Positions 27,547 through 35,358 are shown, counted from the stretch's first letter. The stretch: DNA of 64,000 bases from Bacteroides sp. 51 (GCF_010500965.1 NZ_QVMI01000009.1:64572-128571), one strand, 5' to 3'. The notes: generated by a model not told the origin, from the sequence alone. A program made the numbers and translations.

Positions 27547-28047
27547 TTATTTATTTACCAGCAATTTTCCGTCGGACTCTATAATTGCATGGTTTACTAC
27601 TAAATTCCATTCTTGGGTTTGTTCATTCAACTTATAGCTTTCATATGAAGCATAGTTTTGGATATTGTTGAAAGAATATACCGCTTTCTCGGATGTATCT
27701 TTGTAGGCATTTGCTTTACTATCCCAAAATGCCAGCTTGATACTGTATTCCAATAGGTTATACTGATAAGTCAGCCGAAAAGCTTTTTCCCATGTCTGTT
27801 TTTCTTCATCCCATTTCAGGACTTCTTTTTCTGACGGTCTGTTTTGTTCATCAAAGTTGAAGTTGTATTTGAGATGATGGTACAAGTACTTACCCGATCT
27901 GTCTACTTTGTAAACGGTTTGAGAGGTAACTTCCTTGTTCTTACCGGTTTCAACATTATATGCAAACTTCTGTTTGCCCGATGCTAATGATGAAGTTAAT
28001 AGCATTGTTGATAGAATGGTCGCTGTAAAAATGTTAGTAATACTCAT
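27547..28047 (-). CDS. Small secreted protein, DUF3836-like, in the secretion regulon
   Basis: 166 residues with an N-terminal signal peptide (about 1-23, ending SLASG). The rest is polar and strand-rich, with repeating W-x-x-x-K / Y-x-x-x features (KWDEEKQTWEKAFRLTYQYN) seen in the uncharacterised Bacteroides DUF3836 family. I cannot name a function. It lies 112 bp downstream of the locus B exporter gene on the same strand but has its own complete three-box promoter, so it should be co-regulated with the peptides. Possible roles are self-protection, a surface receptor or a secreted modulator; all are speculation from context. Confidence 0.75.
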   Translation of the reverse strand: MSITNIFTATILSTMLLTSSLASGKQKFAYNVETGKNKEVTSQTVYKVDRSGKYLYHHLKYNFNFDEQNRPSEKEVLKWDEEKQTWEKAFRLTYQYNLLEYSIKLAFWDSKANAYKDTSEKAVYSFNNIQNYASYESYKLNEQTQEWNLVVNHAIIESDGKLLVNK

Positions 28048-28089
28048 AATATTCAGTTATTTAGTTATTAATTATTTTGATTTATACAA

Positions 28090-28146
28090 CAAAGGTATAA
28101 TACACTGAAATAAAACTATGTTAAGACTATGTTAGTTTTAGGTTAA
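28090..28146 (-). promoter_or_regulatory. 11-bp box promoter of the DUF3836-like gene
   Basis: Read on the plus strand: CAAAGGTA at 28090-28097 (complement TACCTTTG), 22 bp, then GTTAA 28120-28124, GTTAG 28131-28135 and GTTAA 28142-28146, an exact 11-bp period. The ATG follows at 28047. Confidence 0.78.
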
Positions 28147-28159
28147 GATTACTGTCTCT

Positions 28160-30322
28160 TTAATCTATCACATTGAATTGTTCATTCCAGAGCTTACTAT
28201 ATGTTCCATTGGCTTGGCATAACTCTTTATGAGTGCCTGTTTCGACAACATTGCCTTCCTCTAATACAACGATACGATCGGCATTTTTAATGGTGCTTAG
28301 TCTGTGGGCGATGATAATAATTGTTTTTCCTTCGTTGGACAATGCACTAAGTGTCTCTTTCACATAACGTTCGGAAATAGAATCCAACGAGGAAGTTGCT
28401 TCGTCGAAGATCAGGATTTCCGGGTCTTTGTAAAGGGCCCGGGCAATAGCCAGGCGTTGTCGCTCTCCACCCGATAAGGATGTACCATGTTCGCCGATAT
28501 ATGTCATATATCCTTTGGGTAGCCCCTCTATAAATTCTTTCAATCCGAGTTGTTCTGTTAACTCTACAATTCGCCTCATGTTCGGACATAAATCGCCAAT
28601 AGCAATGTTTTCGGCAATGGTTCCGGCAAACAGTTCGATTTGCTGTGGAACTGTTCCCACTCTGTTGCGCAGGCTTACGTTAACAATTTGTGTAATATTA
28701 TAGCCCCCTATCCGGATCTGACCGGACTGGATAGGATAAATATTCTGTAACAGCGAGATCAGTGTTGTTTTTCCTGATCCGCTTGCTCCGATAATAGCTG
28801 TTGTTTTTCCCTTTTCTATTTTCAGGTTGAGCGATTCGAATACCTGCTTGCGGGTGCCATACCGGAAATTGACATTTTCGAATGTGATATCACCTACCAT
28901 AGTCCTTTTGAGCTGGATCTTTTCTTCATTTCCTTCCTCTCTGTCCAGGTCCATAATCTGGAACAGGCGGTCGGCAGCGATTAATGCATCTTGTATGGTT
29001 TGGTTCGAGGTAATCAACGAGCCGATAGGTGAGAGTACATAGCCTACCAAAGAATAGAAAACCATTAAGGTTCCCGGTGTAAGTTCCTGGTCAATCACAA
29101 GTAAACTCCCAATCCATAATACGGCAATGGTAATGCCGGTTGAGATAAATTGTATGCCGCCTTGAGTGATTATAGAGCCATAAATACTATTGTACGTATC
29201 TTTCAAGAGATGCACAAACCGGCTCTCTGTTTTCAGGTTGGCATAATCTTCAATACCAAAACGCTTGATGGTCGATATGCCGTTGATTGATTCTACCAGT
29301 TGCGATTCAAGATCTGCACTACTTTCCATGATTCTGCGCTGGTATTTACGATTCAACTTATTGAATAGCCAGTAAACCAGAATAAACAGGGGAATGGAAA
29401 TTAACGTCACCAAAGCCAACAGCCAGGAGTAGACAAACATGAGGCAGAACGAGAATAATAAGATCATGATATTGACCACCAGATCCAGAGACACATTGTT
29501 GATAAAGTTCCGGATTTTAACAGCATCGTTTACACGGGAGATAATTTCACCTACCCGCATCGTGTCGAAGAATTGTTGTGGGAGGTTGAGCAGGTGTTTG
29601 TAATAACCCAAGATCAATGCCGCATCTATCCGCTGTCCGGTTTTCAGGGCCAGAATACTTTTCATAGAGCCGATAAAGGTCCGTAATAGTAAAATGACCA
29701 GCATGATTATTCCCATCAGGTTTAATAGATTAGTATTCCTGTCTACTAAGACATAGTCCGTGATCTTACCTACATAGATGGATGTTGACAGCCCCAGGAT
29801 GCTGAATATCAGTGCGCCAAACAAAGCCTGGAACATGGTGCTCTTGTGTGGAGCCAGTAGAGACATGAACTTGGCTAATGTACTTTTCTTCATATTTCCC
29901 TTTTGGAACCTTTCTTCCGGTTCCATGATGACAAGAACGCCGGTCCACATAGCCTTAAATTCCTCGTGGGTTTTCTTATGTATCCGCCCGTCTCCCGGGT
30001 CCATATACGTGATATGTGTTTTACTGTATTTGTAAACCACGACAAAGTGTTGTAACTGTTCTTTTACTACAATATGGGCGATCATAGGTTTAGGTACTAT
30101 CTTCAGCGCATCAAAGTGAGCACGAACTCCCTTGGCCGAAAGTCCCAGTTTGTTGGCAGCTTCAATCAATCCGAGGATATTGGTGCCTTTTTGATCTGTA
30201 AAAGCATATTGCCTGATACGTGATACCGGAAAGTGAAGTCCATAGTAAGCGCATACCGATGCCAAGCAAGCTGCTCCGCAGTCGGTGATATCATGTTGTT
30301 TGATTTTTATTCCTCTTTTCAT
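28160..30322 (-). CDS. Peptidase-containing (C39) ABC exporter, locus B
   Basis: Paralogue of the exporter at 15914-18076, with most positions identical over the full 720 residues. C39 domain with HDITDCGAACLASVC, the DPGDGR motif, six membrane helices, Walker A GASGSGKTTL, signature LSGGERQRLAIARAL and Walker B ILIFDEATSSLD. The start chosen (MKRGIKIKQHD, ATG at 30322) matches the paralogue; an upstream in-frame ATG would add 20 residues with no counterpart. It follows the adaptor gene by 46 bp on the same strand. Expected role: leader cleavage and export of the six GG-leader peptides encoded at 32.8-35.5 kb. Confidence 0.95.
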   Translation of the reverse strand: MKRGIKIKQHDITDCGAACLASVCAYYGLHFPVSRIRQYAFTDQKGTNILGLIEAANKLGLSAKGVRAHFDALKIVPKPMIAHIVVKEQLQHFVVVYKYSKTHITYMDPGDGRIHKKTHEEFKAMWTGVLVIMEPEERFQKGNMKKSTLAKFMSLLAPHKSTMFQALFGALIFSILGLSTSIYVGKITDYVLVDRNTNLLNLMGIIMLVILLLRTFIGSMKSILALKTGQRIDAALILGYYKHLLNLPQQFFDTMRVGEIISRVNDAVKIRNFINNVSLDLVVNIMILLFSFCLMFVYSWLLALVTLISIPLFILVYWLFNKLNRKYQRRIMESSADLESQLVESINGISTIKRFGIEDYANLKTESRFVHLLKDTYNSIYGSIITQGGIQFISTGITIAVLWIGSLLVIDQELTPGTLMVFYSLVGYVLSPIGSLITSNQTIQDALIAADRLFQIMDLDREEGNEEKIQLKRTMVGDITFENVNFRYGTRKQVFESLNLKIEKGKTTAIIGASGSGKTTLISLLQNIYPIQSGQIRIGGYNITQIVNVSLRNRVGTVPQQIELFAGTIAENIAIGDLCPNMRRIVELTEQLGLKEFIEGLPKGYMTYIGEHGTSLSGGERQRLAIARALYKDPEILIFDEATSSLDSISERYVKETLSALSNEGKTIIIIAHRLSTIKNADRIVVLEEGNVVETGTHKELCQANGTYSKLWNEQFNVID

Positions 30323-30368
30323 GGGATAAGTCTGTTTTTGGGATTTTAATATATAAGTTGTTGTTTGA

Positions 30369-31535
30369 TTATTTCTTGGCAATTAATAGCTCATTCTCGT
30401 ACTGTGCGGGATTAATCCAGTCGTCCATTTTCTGATAAAGCAAATTGAATAATGACCTTCTGGTCACCATAAAGTGGGCGCTAACGTTCATTCCTTTTTT
30501 AAGTTTTCCCATGCGTCCGTTCTTTAGAGCCAGGTGATTCTTTTCCATGTTGCATTTTATTTTATAGAAAGAACTGCCTTGTGAGTCGGTCAGAAAGTCG
30601 GAAGAGATTTCCTGAACCGTTCCGCTTATTGTTCCCCATTCGTTGTAGTTGAATGATTCTACCTGTACGTTTACGGGCATTCCTATGTGTATATATCCAA
30701 TATTGCGCGGGGTAACATAAACCTCAAAATACATGGTAGAATCCGGGCTGATAACCGCCAGTGATTGTCCGGCTTGCAGATTACTTCCCCTGTAAATGCC
30801 CGAGAACTGATCTAATGTACCACTTACCGGACTTCTGACGATGTACAACTCTTTGTCCTTTACTTCCTGTTTTAGCGAAGTGTTCATTTCATTGCGGGAG
30901 TTCCGATAGGCATTCAAGTCTGTTTGCCAGGTACTTAGCTGGCTTTCGGTAAAGGATGCCAGTTCGTTCTTTTGACTTTGGTATTGATAGTAATATTTCT
31001 CGTACTCCACCTCTGAGATTACTTTCTTATCAAAAAGCGTTTGGTGTCGGTGGTATTCTTTTTCGGCTTGTACCAATGCTGTTTGTAGTTCATTCAGCCG
31101 CTTGGTGTAATAAATGTATTCTTGTTGGCGAACGGGAGAATGAAACGTTTCGGGGCGTTTGCCTTTGGCCAAATGGGTCAAATCGGCCAGATGTGTTTCA
31201 TAGTCACTTAACCTGTTGGATTGATAAGTGATTTTATAGTCGGAATTATTTGTCCTGAATTTCAGTATAATATCTCCTTTATTCACCGTTGCCCCTTCGC
31301 GTACAAAGACAGAATCTACTAATTCCGTAATAGGTGCTTTGATTTCAGTTTTTTCTGCTATCGGGCGGATAACGCCTCCTCCTTGTACGGAGATGTCCAC
31401 ATATATAAATGGCAATGATATGAATGTGATTGTAATGGCGGCCAGAACCACCCAGTAGATCATTTGGGACTTTGTTCTGTGCTGATAGATGTATGTTTCA
31501 ATACTGTTTTCTATCCATTCATTTGGTAGTAGCAT
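30369..31535 (-). CDS. HlyD-family membrane-fusion (adaptor) protein, locus B
   Basis: 388 residues, the same length as the paralogue at 14671-15837 and alignable throughout. Membrane helix about 26-46, lipoyl halves RPIAEKTEIKAPITELVDSV and VRSPVSGTLDQFSGIYRGS around a coiled-coil hairpin, and the C-terminal TRRSLFNLLYQKMDDWINP shared with the locus A copy. Two differences are notable only as sequence drift; no motif is lost. First gene of an adaptor-exporter operon with a complete three-box promoter, 47 bp upstream. Confidence 0.93.
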   Translation of the reverse strand: MLLPNEWIENSIETYIYQHRTKSQMIYWVVLAAITITFISLPFIYVDISVQGGGVIRPIAEKTEIKAPITELVDSVFVREGATVNKGDIILKFRTNNSDYKITYQSNRLSDYETHLADLTHLAKGKRPETFHSPVRQQEYIYYTKRLNELQTALVQAEKEYHRHQTLFDKKVISEVEYEKYYYQYQSQKNELASFTESQLSTWQTDLNAYRNSRNEMNTSLKQEVKDKELYIVRSPVSGTLDQFSGIYRGSNLQAGQSLAVISPDSTMYFEVYVTPRNIGYIHIGMPVNVQVESFNYNEWGTISGTVQEISSDFLTDSQGSSFYKIKCNMEKNHLALKNGRMGKLKKGMNVSAHFMVTRRSLFNLLYQKMDDWINPAQYENELLIAKK

Positions 31536-31582
31536 GGTTTATTCTCTTTATTTGGTTAGTACTATAATTACATTGGATAGTG

Positions 31583-31639
31583 CAAAAATAAAGAGAAGGC
31601 AGACGAAACTAGGTTAAGACAATGTTAGTTTTATGTTAG
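31583..31639 (-). promoter_or_regulatory. 11-bp box promoter of the locus B adaptor/exporter operon
   Basis: On the plus strand: CAAAAATA 31583-31590 (complement TATTTTTG), 22 bp, then GTTAA 31613-31617, GTTAG 31624-31628, GTTAG 31635-31639. Confidence 0.78.
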
Positions 31640-31707
31640 GATTTTACGAGTGGGAGATAGGGGAGATGGAGGATTAACTCTTGGGAAGAGGAAATTATCT
31701 CCTAGTA

Positions 31708-31789
31708 ATCTATACGACCAGATGTACATCTGGTTAGCGACTAGTCGTACATGTAGTTGGTGACTAGATGTACATCTGGTCGTATAGAT
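31708..31789. repeat. Inverted repeat between the peptide operon and the adaptor promoter
   Basis: Perfect 24-bp arms at 31708-31731 and 31766-31789; each arm contains the smaller palindrome AGATGTACATCT, and a related GTACATG motif sits in the loop. No T-tract follows, so it is not a classical terminator. The rest of 31640-31925 shows no gene. Confidence 0.85.
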
Positions 31790-31925
31790 CATTAAGAGAT
31801 AGTAGAATTATAGATAAGAGATATGCAGCTTCCCTTTATTGGAAAACAGATATAAACCCTTTAAGGGAATGATTAAAGGTTAAACATAGATATGTCAGGA
31901 TATTAACTCTTGCAACTATGTATAC

Positions 31926-32054
31926 TTATAAATAGCAATCAAGGGCAGATTTAACCCCTTCAATGACTCTGTCTATATTTGAGATAAAATAAACAACTAA
32001 TATTGTTGAAAAGAATGCAATGAATGCTATCCTTATGACTTTTTCTTTATTCAT
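31926..32054 (-). CDS. Small single-pass membrane protein
   Basis: 42 residues (MNKEKVIRIAFIAFFSTILV start) with one hydrophobic helix (about 8-26) and a short charged tail ending LDCYL. No GG motif. It is last in the run of small minus-strand genes of locus B, 44 bp after the 116-residue membrane protein. Small membrane proteins beside GG peptides are often immunity factors; here that is inference only. No family recognised. Confidence 0.5.
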   Translation of the reverse strand: MNKEKVIRIAFIAFFSTILVVYFISNIDRVIEGVKSALDCYL

Positions 32055-32098
32055 ATTGGAGATGTTAGATTGATTAAATTTAAGTATACTAATTTTAT

Positions 32099-32449
32099 TT
32101 AATCCAAAAAGTGGACAACATAATATGCCGAAGCGAGAACAAATATTAGAATTGCAGCTACAATACTCAAAAAAAATTTTGGTTCTATTGTGCTCTTCCC
32201 AACGTTTGTTGGTGCGCTTTTGGAAGAGTCTCCAGAATTTGTAGTCTCTTCAGTTTTTGATGCTTTTGCTTTAAGTTCTCTATATATAAAATATGCAGAA
32301 GTAAACAGCAATATGAATATAAAAACAGTTTTTACCCAATAGGATGGGGATTGAAGGTCTTCGCCATTTAAAGTTGTAACAATAAGGGCTACGATCACGG
32401 GCAAAAACATTGCGATGGTTGTGTTCTTTGTGGTTTCTTGTTTTTTCAT
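32099..32449 (-). CDS. Small membrane protein (three predicted helices)
   Basis: 116 residues. Hydrophobic segments about 13-26, 39-56 and 93-113; the loop between the last two is polar and rich in Ser, Thr and Lys (KASKTEETTNSGDSSKSAP). No recognised domain. Lies inside the run of GG-peptide and membrane-protein genes of locus B; a candidate immunity or accessory export protein on position alone. Confidence 0.65.
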   Translation of the reverse strand: MKKQETTKNTTIAMFLPVIVALIVTTLNGEDLQSPSYWVKTVFIFILLFTSAYFIYRELKAKASKTEETTNSGDSSKSAPTNVGKSTIEPKFFLSIVAAILIFVLASAYYVVHFLD

Positions 32450-32484
32450 TGGATTTATTATGGGCGAAAGGCTATTTGAAGACC

Positions 32485-32727
32485 TTACAGTTGTTGATTG
32501 AACTTATTTATTTTTTTGTTTTTCTTAATACGGCGTATTAAATAGACCAAATTGATGATAATTATAATTGATAGAATCATAATATTAATCATTGATGCTA
32601 CATTTACTTCATACGGGCTATTAATCATTGGGATATATCCAACTGGAAAAATTACTGTAGGGAAATAACTTTTGAATGTCAGTATAAGAATATATAGTAT
32701 AAATAAAGTGGCGTTGGTTATTTTCAT
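32485..32727 (-). CDS. Small membrane protein (two predicted helices)
   Basis: 80 residues with two strongly hydrophobic segments (about 5-30 and 47-65) and a basic C-terminal tail (RRIKKNKKINKFNQQL). No family recognised. It is 84 bp downstream of the GG peptide at 32812-32952 on the same strand, the usual place for a cognate immunity gene, which is the inferred but unproven role. Confidence 0.6.
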   Translation of the reverse strand: MKITNATLFILYILILTFKSYFPTVIFPVGYIPMINSPYEVNVASMINIMILSIIIIINLVYLIRRIKKNKKINKFNQQL

Positions 32728-32811
32728 TATTTATATGTTTTTGTGATTCGGATATGCTTTTTATTGAAAGTTTTAGGCATCTAAGTAAAACTTAGATGCC
32801 TAATAATTGTT

Positions 32812-32952
32812 CTAGTCTTTTCCTATATCATAGCAGAACTTCATGATTTCAACATCTATTGCTATTGCAGCTAAAGTTAAAGTTATTACAGGTATGAGAG
32901 GAAATCCACCATTAATTTCTTTTAATTCGTTTTCGTTCAGATTTGTTATCAT
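32812..32952 (-). CDS. Double-glycine leader peptide B (hydrophobic core)
   Basis: 46 residues. The leader ends at residues 15-16 in ELKEINGG; the mature part (30 residues) is strongly hydrophobic, FPLIPVITLTLAAIAID then VEIMKFCYDIGKD, with one cysteine. ATG 32952 is preferred because the leader then has the usual length; an upstream in-frame ATG would add 17 residues of poor fit. Looks like a class II bacteriocin-type membrane-active peptide; function inferred. Confidence 0.72.
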   Translation of the reverse strand: MITNLNENELKEINGGFPLIPVITLTLAAIAIDVEIMKFCYDIGKD

Positions 32953-32986
32953 AATATTTATCTTTTTAATTGTTGGTAAATAATGT

Positions 32987-33148
32987 TTATTGCATTGTGC
33001 CAATAGTGTAAGCTGCTAGGCCTAATACGCCTCCAATCGCTGTGCAGAAGAGGGCTTCTCCCCATTTCCATTCACCTCCACCATTTACATCTCTCATTTC
33101 TTCTAGGTTCATCTCTTGCAAACCTACAACATTTTCTAAATTCTTCAT
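32987..33148 (-). CDS. Double-glycine leader peptide B (Trp-rich start, hydrophobic tail)
   Basis: 53 residues. The leader ends MRDVNGG (residue 24), followed by GEWKWGEALFC and a hydrophobic stretch TAIGGVLGLAAYTIG. Mature part 29 residues, one cysteine, with small-residue spacing (AIGGVLG) like helix-helix packing motifs of two-peptide bacteriocins. It is 57 bp downstream of the peptide at 33206 and 34 bp upstream of the next, all on one strand. Confidence 0.72.
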   Translation of the reverse strand: MKNLENVVGLQEMNLEEMRDVNGGGEWKWGEALFCTAIGGVLGLAAYTIGTMQ

Positions 33149-33205
33149 AATGTTTACGTTTTTAATTAATAATAAAATTATATATCACAAATGTTTATGT
33201 TCAGT

Positions 33206-33355
33206 TTAATACCATTTGAAGTTCAATATCTCTTCAAGTGTAGGAACCTGCTCTGTTGGTTTTGAACCGCCTGTGGATGCATACCCACCAGATAATTGAG
33301 TAAGCTCTTCTTTTTGAAGAAGTATAAGTTTTGCACTTTTTTCTGTCTTTTCCAT
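33206..33355 (-). CDS. Double-glycine leader peptide B (acidic)
   Basis: 49 residues. The leader ends LTQLSGG (residue 24); mature part 25 residues, YASTGGSKPTEQVPT then LEEILNFKWY, acidic with an aromatic C terminus. Only 1 bp separates it from the stop of the peptide at 33357, so they share a transcript. Unlike its hydrophobic neighbours it does not look membrane-active by itself. Confidence 0.68.
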   Translation of the reverse strand: MEKTEKSAKLILLQKEELTQLSGGYASTGGSKPTEQVPTLEEILNFKWY

Positions 33356-33356
33356 T

Positions 33357-33470
33357 TTAATTGATTGCTTTAGTTGTTAATATTCCGATTAATGGTCCTC
33401 CTACAAGTAGTAAGGCTGAGTGGGTGCCACCAGAAATGTTGATGGACTCTTCATCATTTAATATTCTCAT
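33357..33470 (-). CDS. Double-glycine leader peptide B (short, hydrophobic)
   Basis: 37 residues, the first gene after a complete three-box promoter. The leader is only 15 residues (ending INISGG); mature part 22 residues, THSALLLVGGPLIGILTTK-like and hydrophobic with several glycines. An internal second GG makes the exact cut site uncertain, but the leader-type cut is the conventional choice. Confidence 0.7.
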   Translation of the reverse strand: MRILNDEESINISGGTHSALLLVGGPLIGILTTKAIN

Positions 33471-33513
33471 AATGTTTGGCATTTAATAATTGATTTAATT
33501 CATTCTAGTAATG

Positions 33514-33570
33514 CAAAGATGCGGGGTTCCTTTCTAACTTAATGTTAGGACAATGTTAGTTTTAGGTTAG
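33514..33570 (-). promoter_or_regulatory. 11-bp box promoter of the four-peptide operon
   Basis: On the plus strand: CAAAGATG 33514-33521 (complement CATCTTTG, one mismatch to TAnnTTTG), 22 bp, then GTTAG at 33544-33548, 33555-33559 and 33566-33570, all identical. Drives the peptides at 33357, 33206, 32987 and 32812 and probably the membrane-protein genes beyond them. Confidence 0.82.
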
Positions 33571-33639
33571 GATTTGTTGTTGTCATTCATACAAGGCGCA
33601 CATAAGGCTTTGCAAGTAGGAGTATCGATTGTTTTGCAT

Positions 33640-34044
33640 TCACCCCTTTATTAGTTCTCTAAGAATTTCTTCTTTAAACAAAATAGATGTATGCCCTAAA
33701 TGGAATTTCTTTTCAGTATTCTTTTTGTAAATGATTATTTTCAATGTTCTTTTATAATAATAAGAATCATCAGTTATAATGACTTTTAAAAGATCCCCTT
33801 TTGTGTATGTATGCTTAATACATGGAATAAAGCTATTTTGAATTATTATCACATTGTTTTTTAGGATTATATAATTTCCAAAAAAGATTTGAGTAATTAG
33901 GAAAACGGTTAATAACACTATCAGTGGAAAGAATAAGTTGTTATTCGTATAGAAATAGAAGAATGAAGATACTACTATTCCAAAGAAACTAAAAATAACA
34001 GTATATGTGTTTAGAACACTCCAAAATAAACTTTTATATTTCAT
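33640..34044 (-). CDS. Membrane protein with two helices and a PH-like C-terminal domain
   Basis: 134 residues. Two hydrophobic helices (about 10-30 and 36-54), then a beta-rich region (NYIILKNNVIIIQNSFIP onward) with the layout of two-helix bacterial PH-domain proteins. 5 bp downstream of the lipoprotein gene at 34050 on the same strand, so the two are probably translated together and could be a toxin/immunity or paired envelope unit. No specific family recognised; function unknown. Confidence 0.68.
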   Translation of the reverse strand: MKYKSLFWSVLNTYTVIFSFFGIVVSSFFYFYTNNNLFFPLIVLLTVFLITQIFFGNYIILKNNVIIIQNSFIPCIKHTYTKGDLLKVIITDDSYYYKRTLKIIIYKKNTEKKFHLGHTSILFKEEILRELIKG

Positions 34045-34049
34045 TTATA

Positions 34050-34706
34050 TTAACATATTAGGACCGATAGTAAACTAGAACAAGCAAGGAATCCAATGCT
34101 TGCTCCCAAAGTTGGGATTGCTCCAATTGAAGCTAATGCAATACCTCCCGCACCAATAGCTACAGAGCAAGCATAAGAATACATCGATGCTCTTGTAGTA
34201 ACTATAATTGCATCATTGTCATACTCTCCAATTATAGTAAGTGAATGGTTTTCAACATTATATTCAACATCATACATAGGCTCGTTGGCTTCATTGTATA
34301 AAGTATATAGACTATCTGACTTTTTCAGAAATTTAAATATAGCAACTATTTCATTGTTTACACAAATTCCAGCAAGAAGTTCATTGTTCCCATTTTGTTT
34401 TGAAGGGATAATGTAAAAGTCTTCAGCCCTATTTGTCACGTCCGACTTTATAGAATTGGTAAAGTCATATTCTCCACTTGAGATGACTCCATCTCCAATA
34501 GATCGTGTCATTTCTTTATGTGATTCAAACAAACCTTCTACGAATGAAGCGTTTTCACATTTAGACATCGTGTATGGGATTTCAGAAACATTTTGTGCGT
34601 AAACTGCGTCATCAATGTCATTTTCATTATTACAAGAATAAAAACTTATTGTTAGAATAGTTGAAAAAACTGCAACTAAACCGGATTTAATTAATTTATT
34701 TTTCAT
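34050..34706 (-). CDS. Lipoprotein-like protein with hydrophobic glycine-rich C terminus
   Basis: 218 residues. The N terminus has a basic start, a hydrophobic run and a cysteine in a lipobox-like setting (TISFYSCNNEND), so probably a lipoprotein. A polar middle (about 30-170) lacks known motifs. The end (about 175-218) is abruptly hydrophobic and glycine/alanine-rich with three cysteines (YSYACSVAIGAGGIALASIG, then IGFLACSSLLSVLIC). This modular layout, a carrier followed by a peptide-like hydrophobic tail, recalls precursors in which a C-terminal peptide is released, but no cleavage site is evident and no homology is claimed. It lies between GG-peptide genes; candidate toxin, receptor or immunity protein. 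Confidence 0.65.
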   Translation of the reverse strand: MKNKLIKSGLVAVFSTILTISFYSCNNENDIDDAVYAQNVSEIPYTMSKCENASFVEGLFESHKEMTRSIGDGVISSGEYDFTNSIKSDVTNRAEDFYIIPSKQNGNNELLAGICVNNEIVAIFKFLKKSDSLYTLYNEANEPMYDVEYNVENHSLTIIGEYDNDAIIVTTRASMYSYACSVAIGAGGIALASIGAIPTLGASIGFLACSSLLSVLIC

Positions 34707-34801
34707 TTTTCTTTGTTATTTAATAGTTCGTAAATTAGTAGAAATAAAAGGAGTTATAAATAAGACTTTAGAATATATTTTCATTTGTTTGGCTTATTTC
34801 A

Positions 34802-34942
34802 TTACCAGCAGATAAAATCGGCAGCAGGCCCGTATATCTCGCGCAATCTGTCTAGTTGCTCCTGGGTTGGAGGGGCATATCCGCCTGAAATGTTCTTAAT
34901 TTCTCTGATGGTTAAATCGGATAAAAAATCGTTCTTTTTCAT
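34802..34942 (-). CDS. Double-glycine leader peptide B (proline/aromatic)
   Basis: 46 residues. The leader ends IKNISGG (residue 21); mature part 25 residues, YAPPTQEQLDRLREIYG then PAADFICW, with one cysteine next to the terminal tryptophan. It is not hydrophobic, so a signal or modified product is as plausible as a bacteriocin. Lies between the Cys-rich peptide at 35067 and the lipoprotein gene, presumably transcribed from the promoter at 35302. Confidence 0.7.
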   Translation of the reverse strand: MKKNDFLSDLTIREIKNISGGYAPPTQEQLDRLREIYGPAADFICW

Positions 34943-35066
34943 AATGTATTCATTTTTATAGTTTAATACTGTGGTGAGCGATCCCTTAACAACTTTGGTG
35001 AGGTGTTAGCTCTACTGTGGATATTGAGGGATTCGCTTTTTCTCTTTGTTGGAGGCTAACTGCCGA

Positions 35067-35243
35067 TTATCTACAACCACATCCCCAGATTGGACCGAAA
35101 ATACCTCCCGGATGGAGAATGAAATCAGGTATCCCAATGATACAGCCGCTTCCGTCTTCTCTTGGCAATGCATTTGCACATCCGCCGTTAATGTTCTCTT
35201 TTTCTTTTAATGTCAATTCCGACATAAGTTCTAATTGTTTCAT
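35067..35243 (-). CDS. Double-glycine leader peptide B (four cysteines)
   Basis: 58 residues from ATG 35243 (an upstream in-frame ATG would add 16 residues and overlap the promoter region). The leader ends ENINGG (residue 21). The 37-residue mature part begins CANALPREDGSGC, runs through IPDFILHPGGIFGPIW and ends GCGCR: cysteines at 22, 34, 55 and 57 could form two disulfides. No maturase gene is nearby. Preceded by a complete box promoter. Confidence 0.74.
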   Translation of the reverse strand: MKQLELMSELTLKEKENINGGCANALPREDGSGCIIGIPDFILHPGGIFGPIWGCGCR

Positions 35244-35301
35244 ACTTTTGAATTTTAAATAGTTAATAAAAATGTTTTTAATTTGTTTCATTCTGATAAT
35301 G

Positions 35302-35358
35302 CAAAGATGCAGGGTTCTTTTCAGATTTAATGTTAGGAGAATGTTAGTTTTAGGTTAA
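35302..35358 (-). promoter_or_regulatory. 11-bp box promoter of the four-cysteine peptide operon
   Basis: On the plus strand: CAAAGATG 35302-35309, 22 bp, then GTTAG 35332-35336, GTTAG 35343-35347, GTTAA 35354-35358. It differs from the 33514 copy mainly in the spacers, so the two promoters look duplicated. Confidence 0.82.

Noticed and set aside
30323-30382. Longer start for the locus B exporter
   Set aside because: Twenty extra residues are absent in the paralogue and would precede the fixed C39 N terminus.
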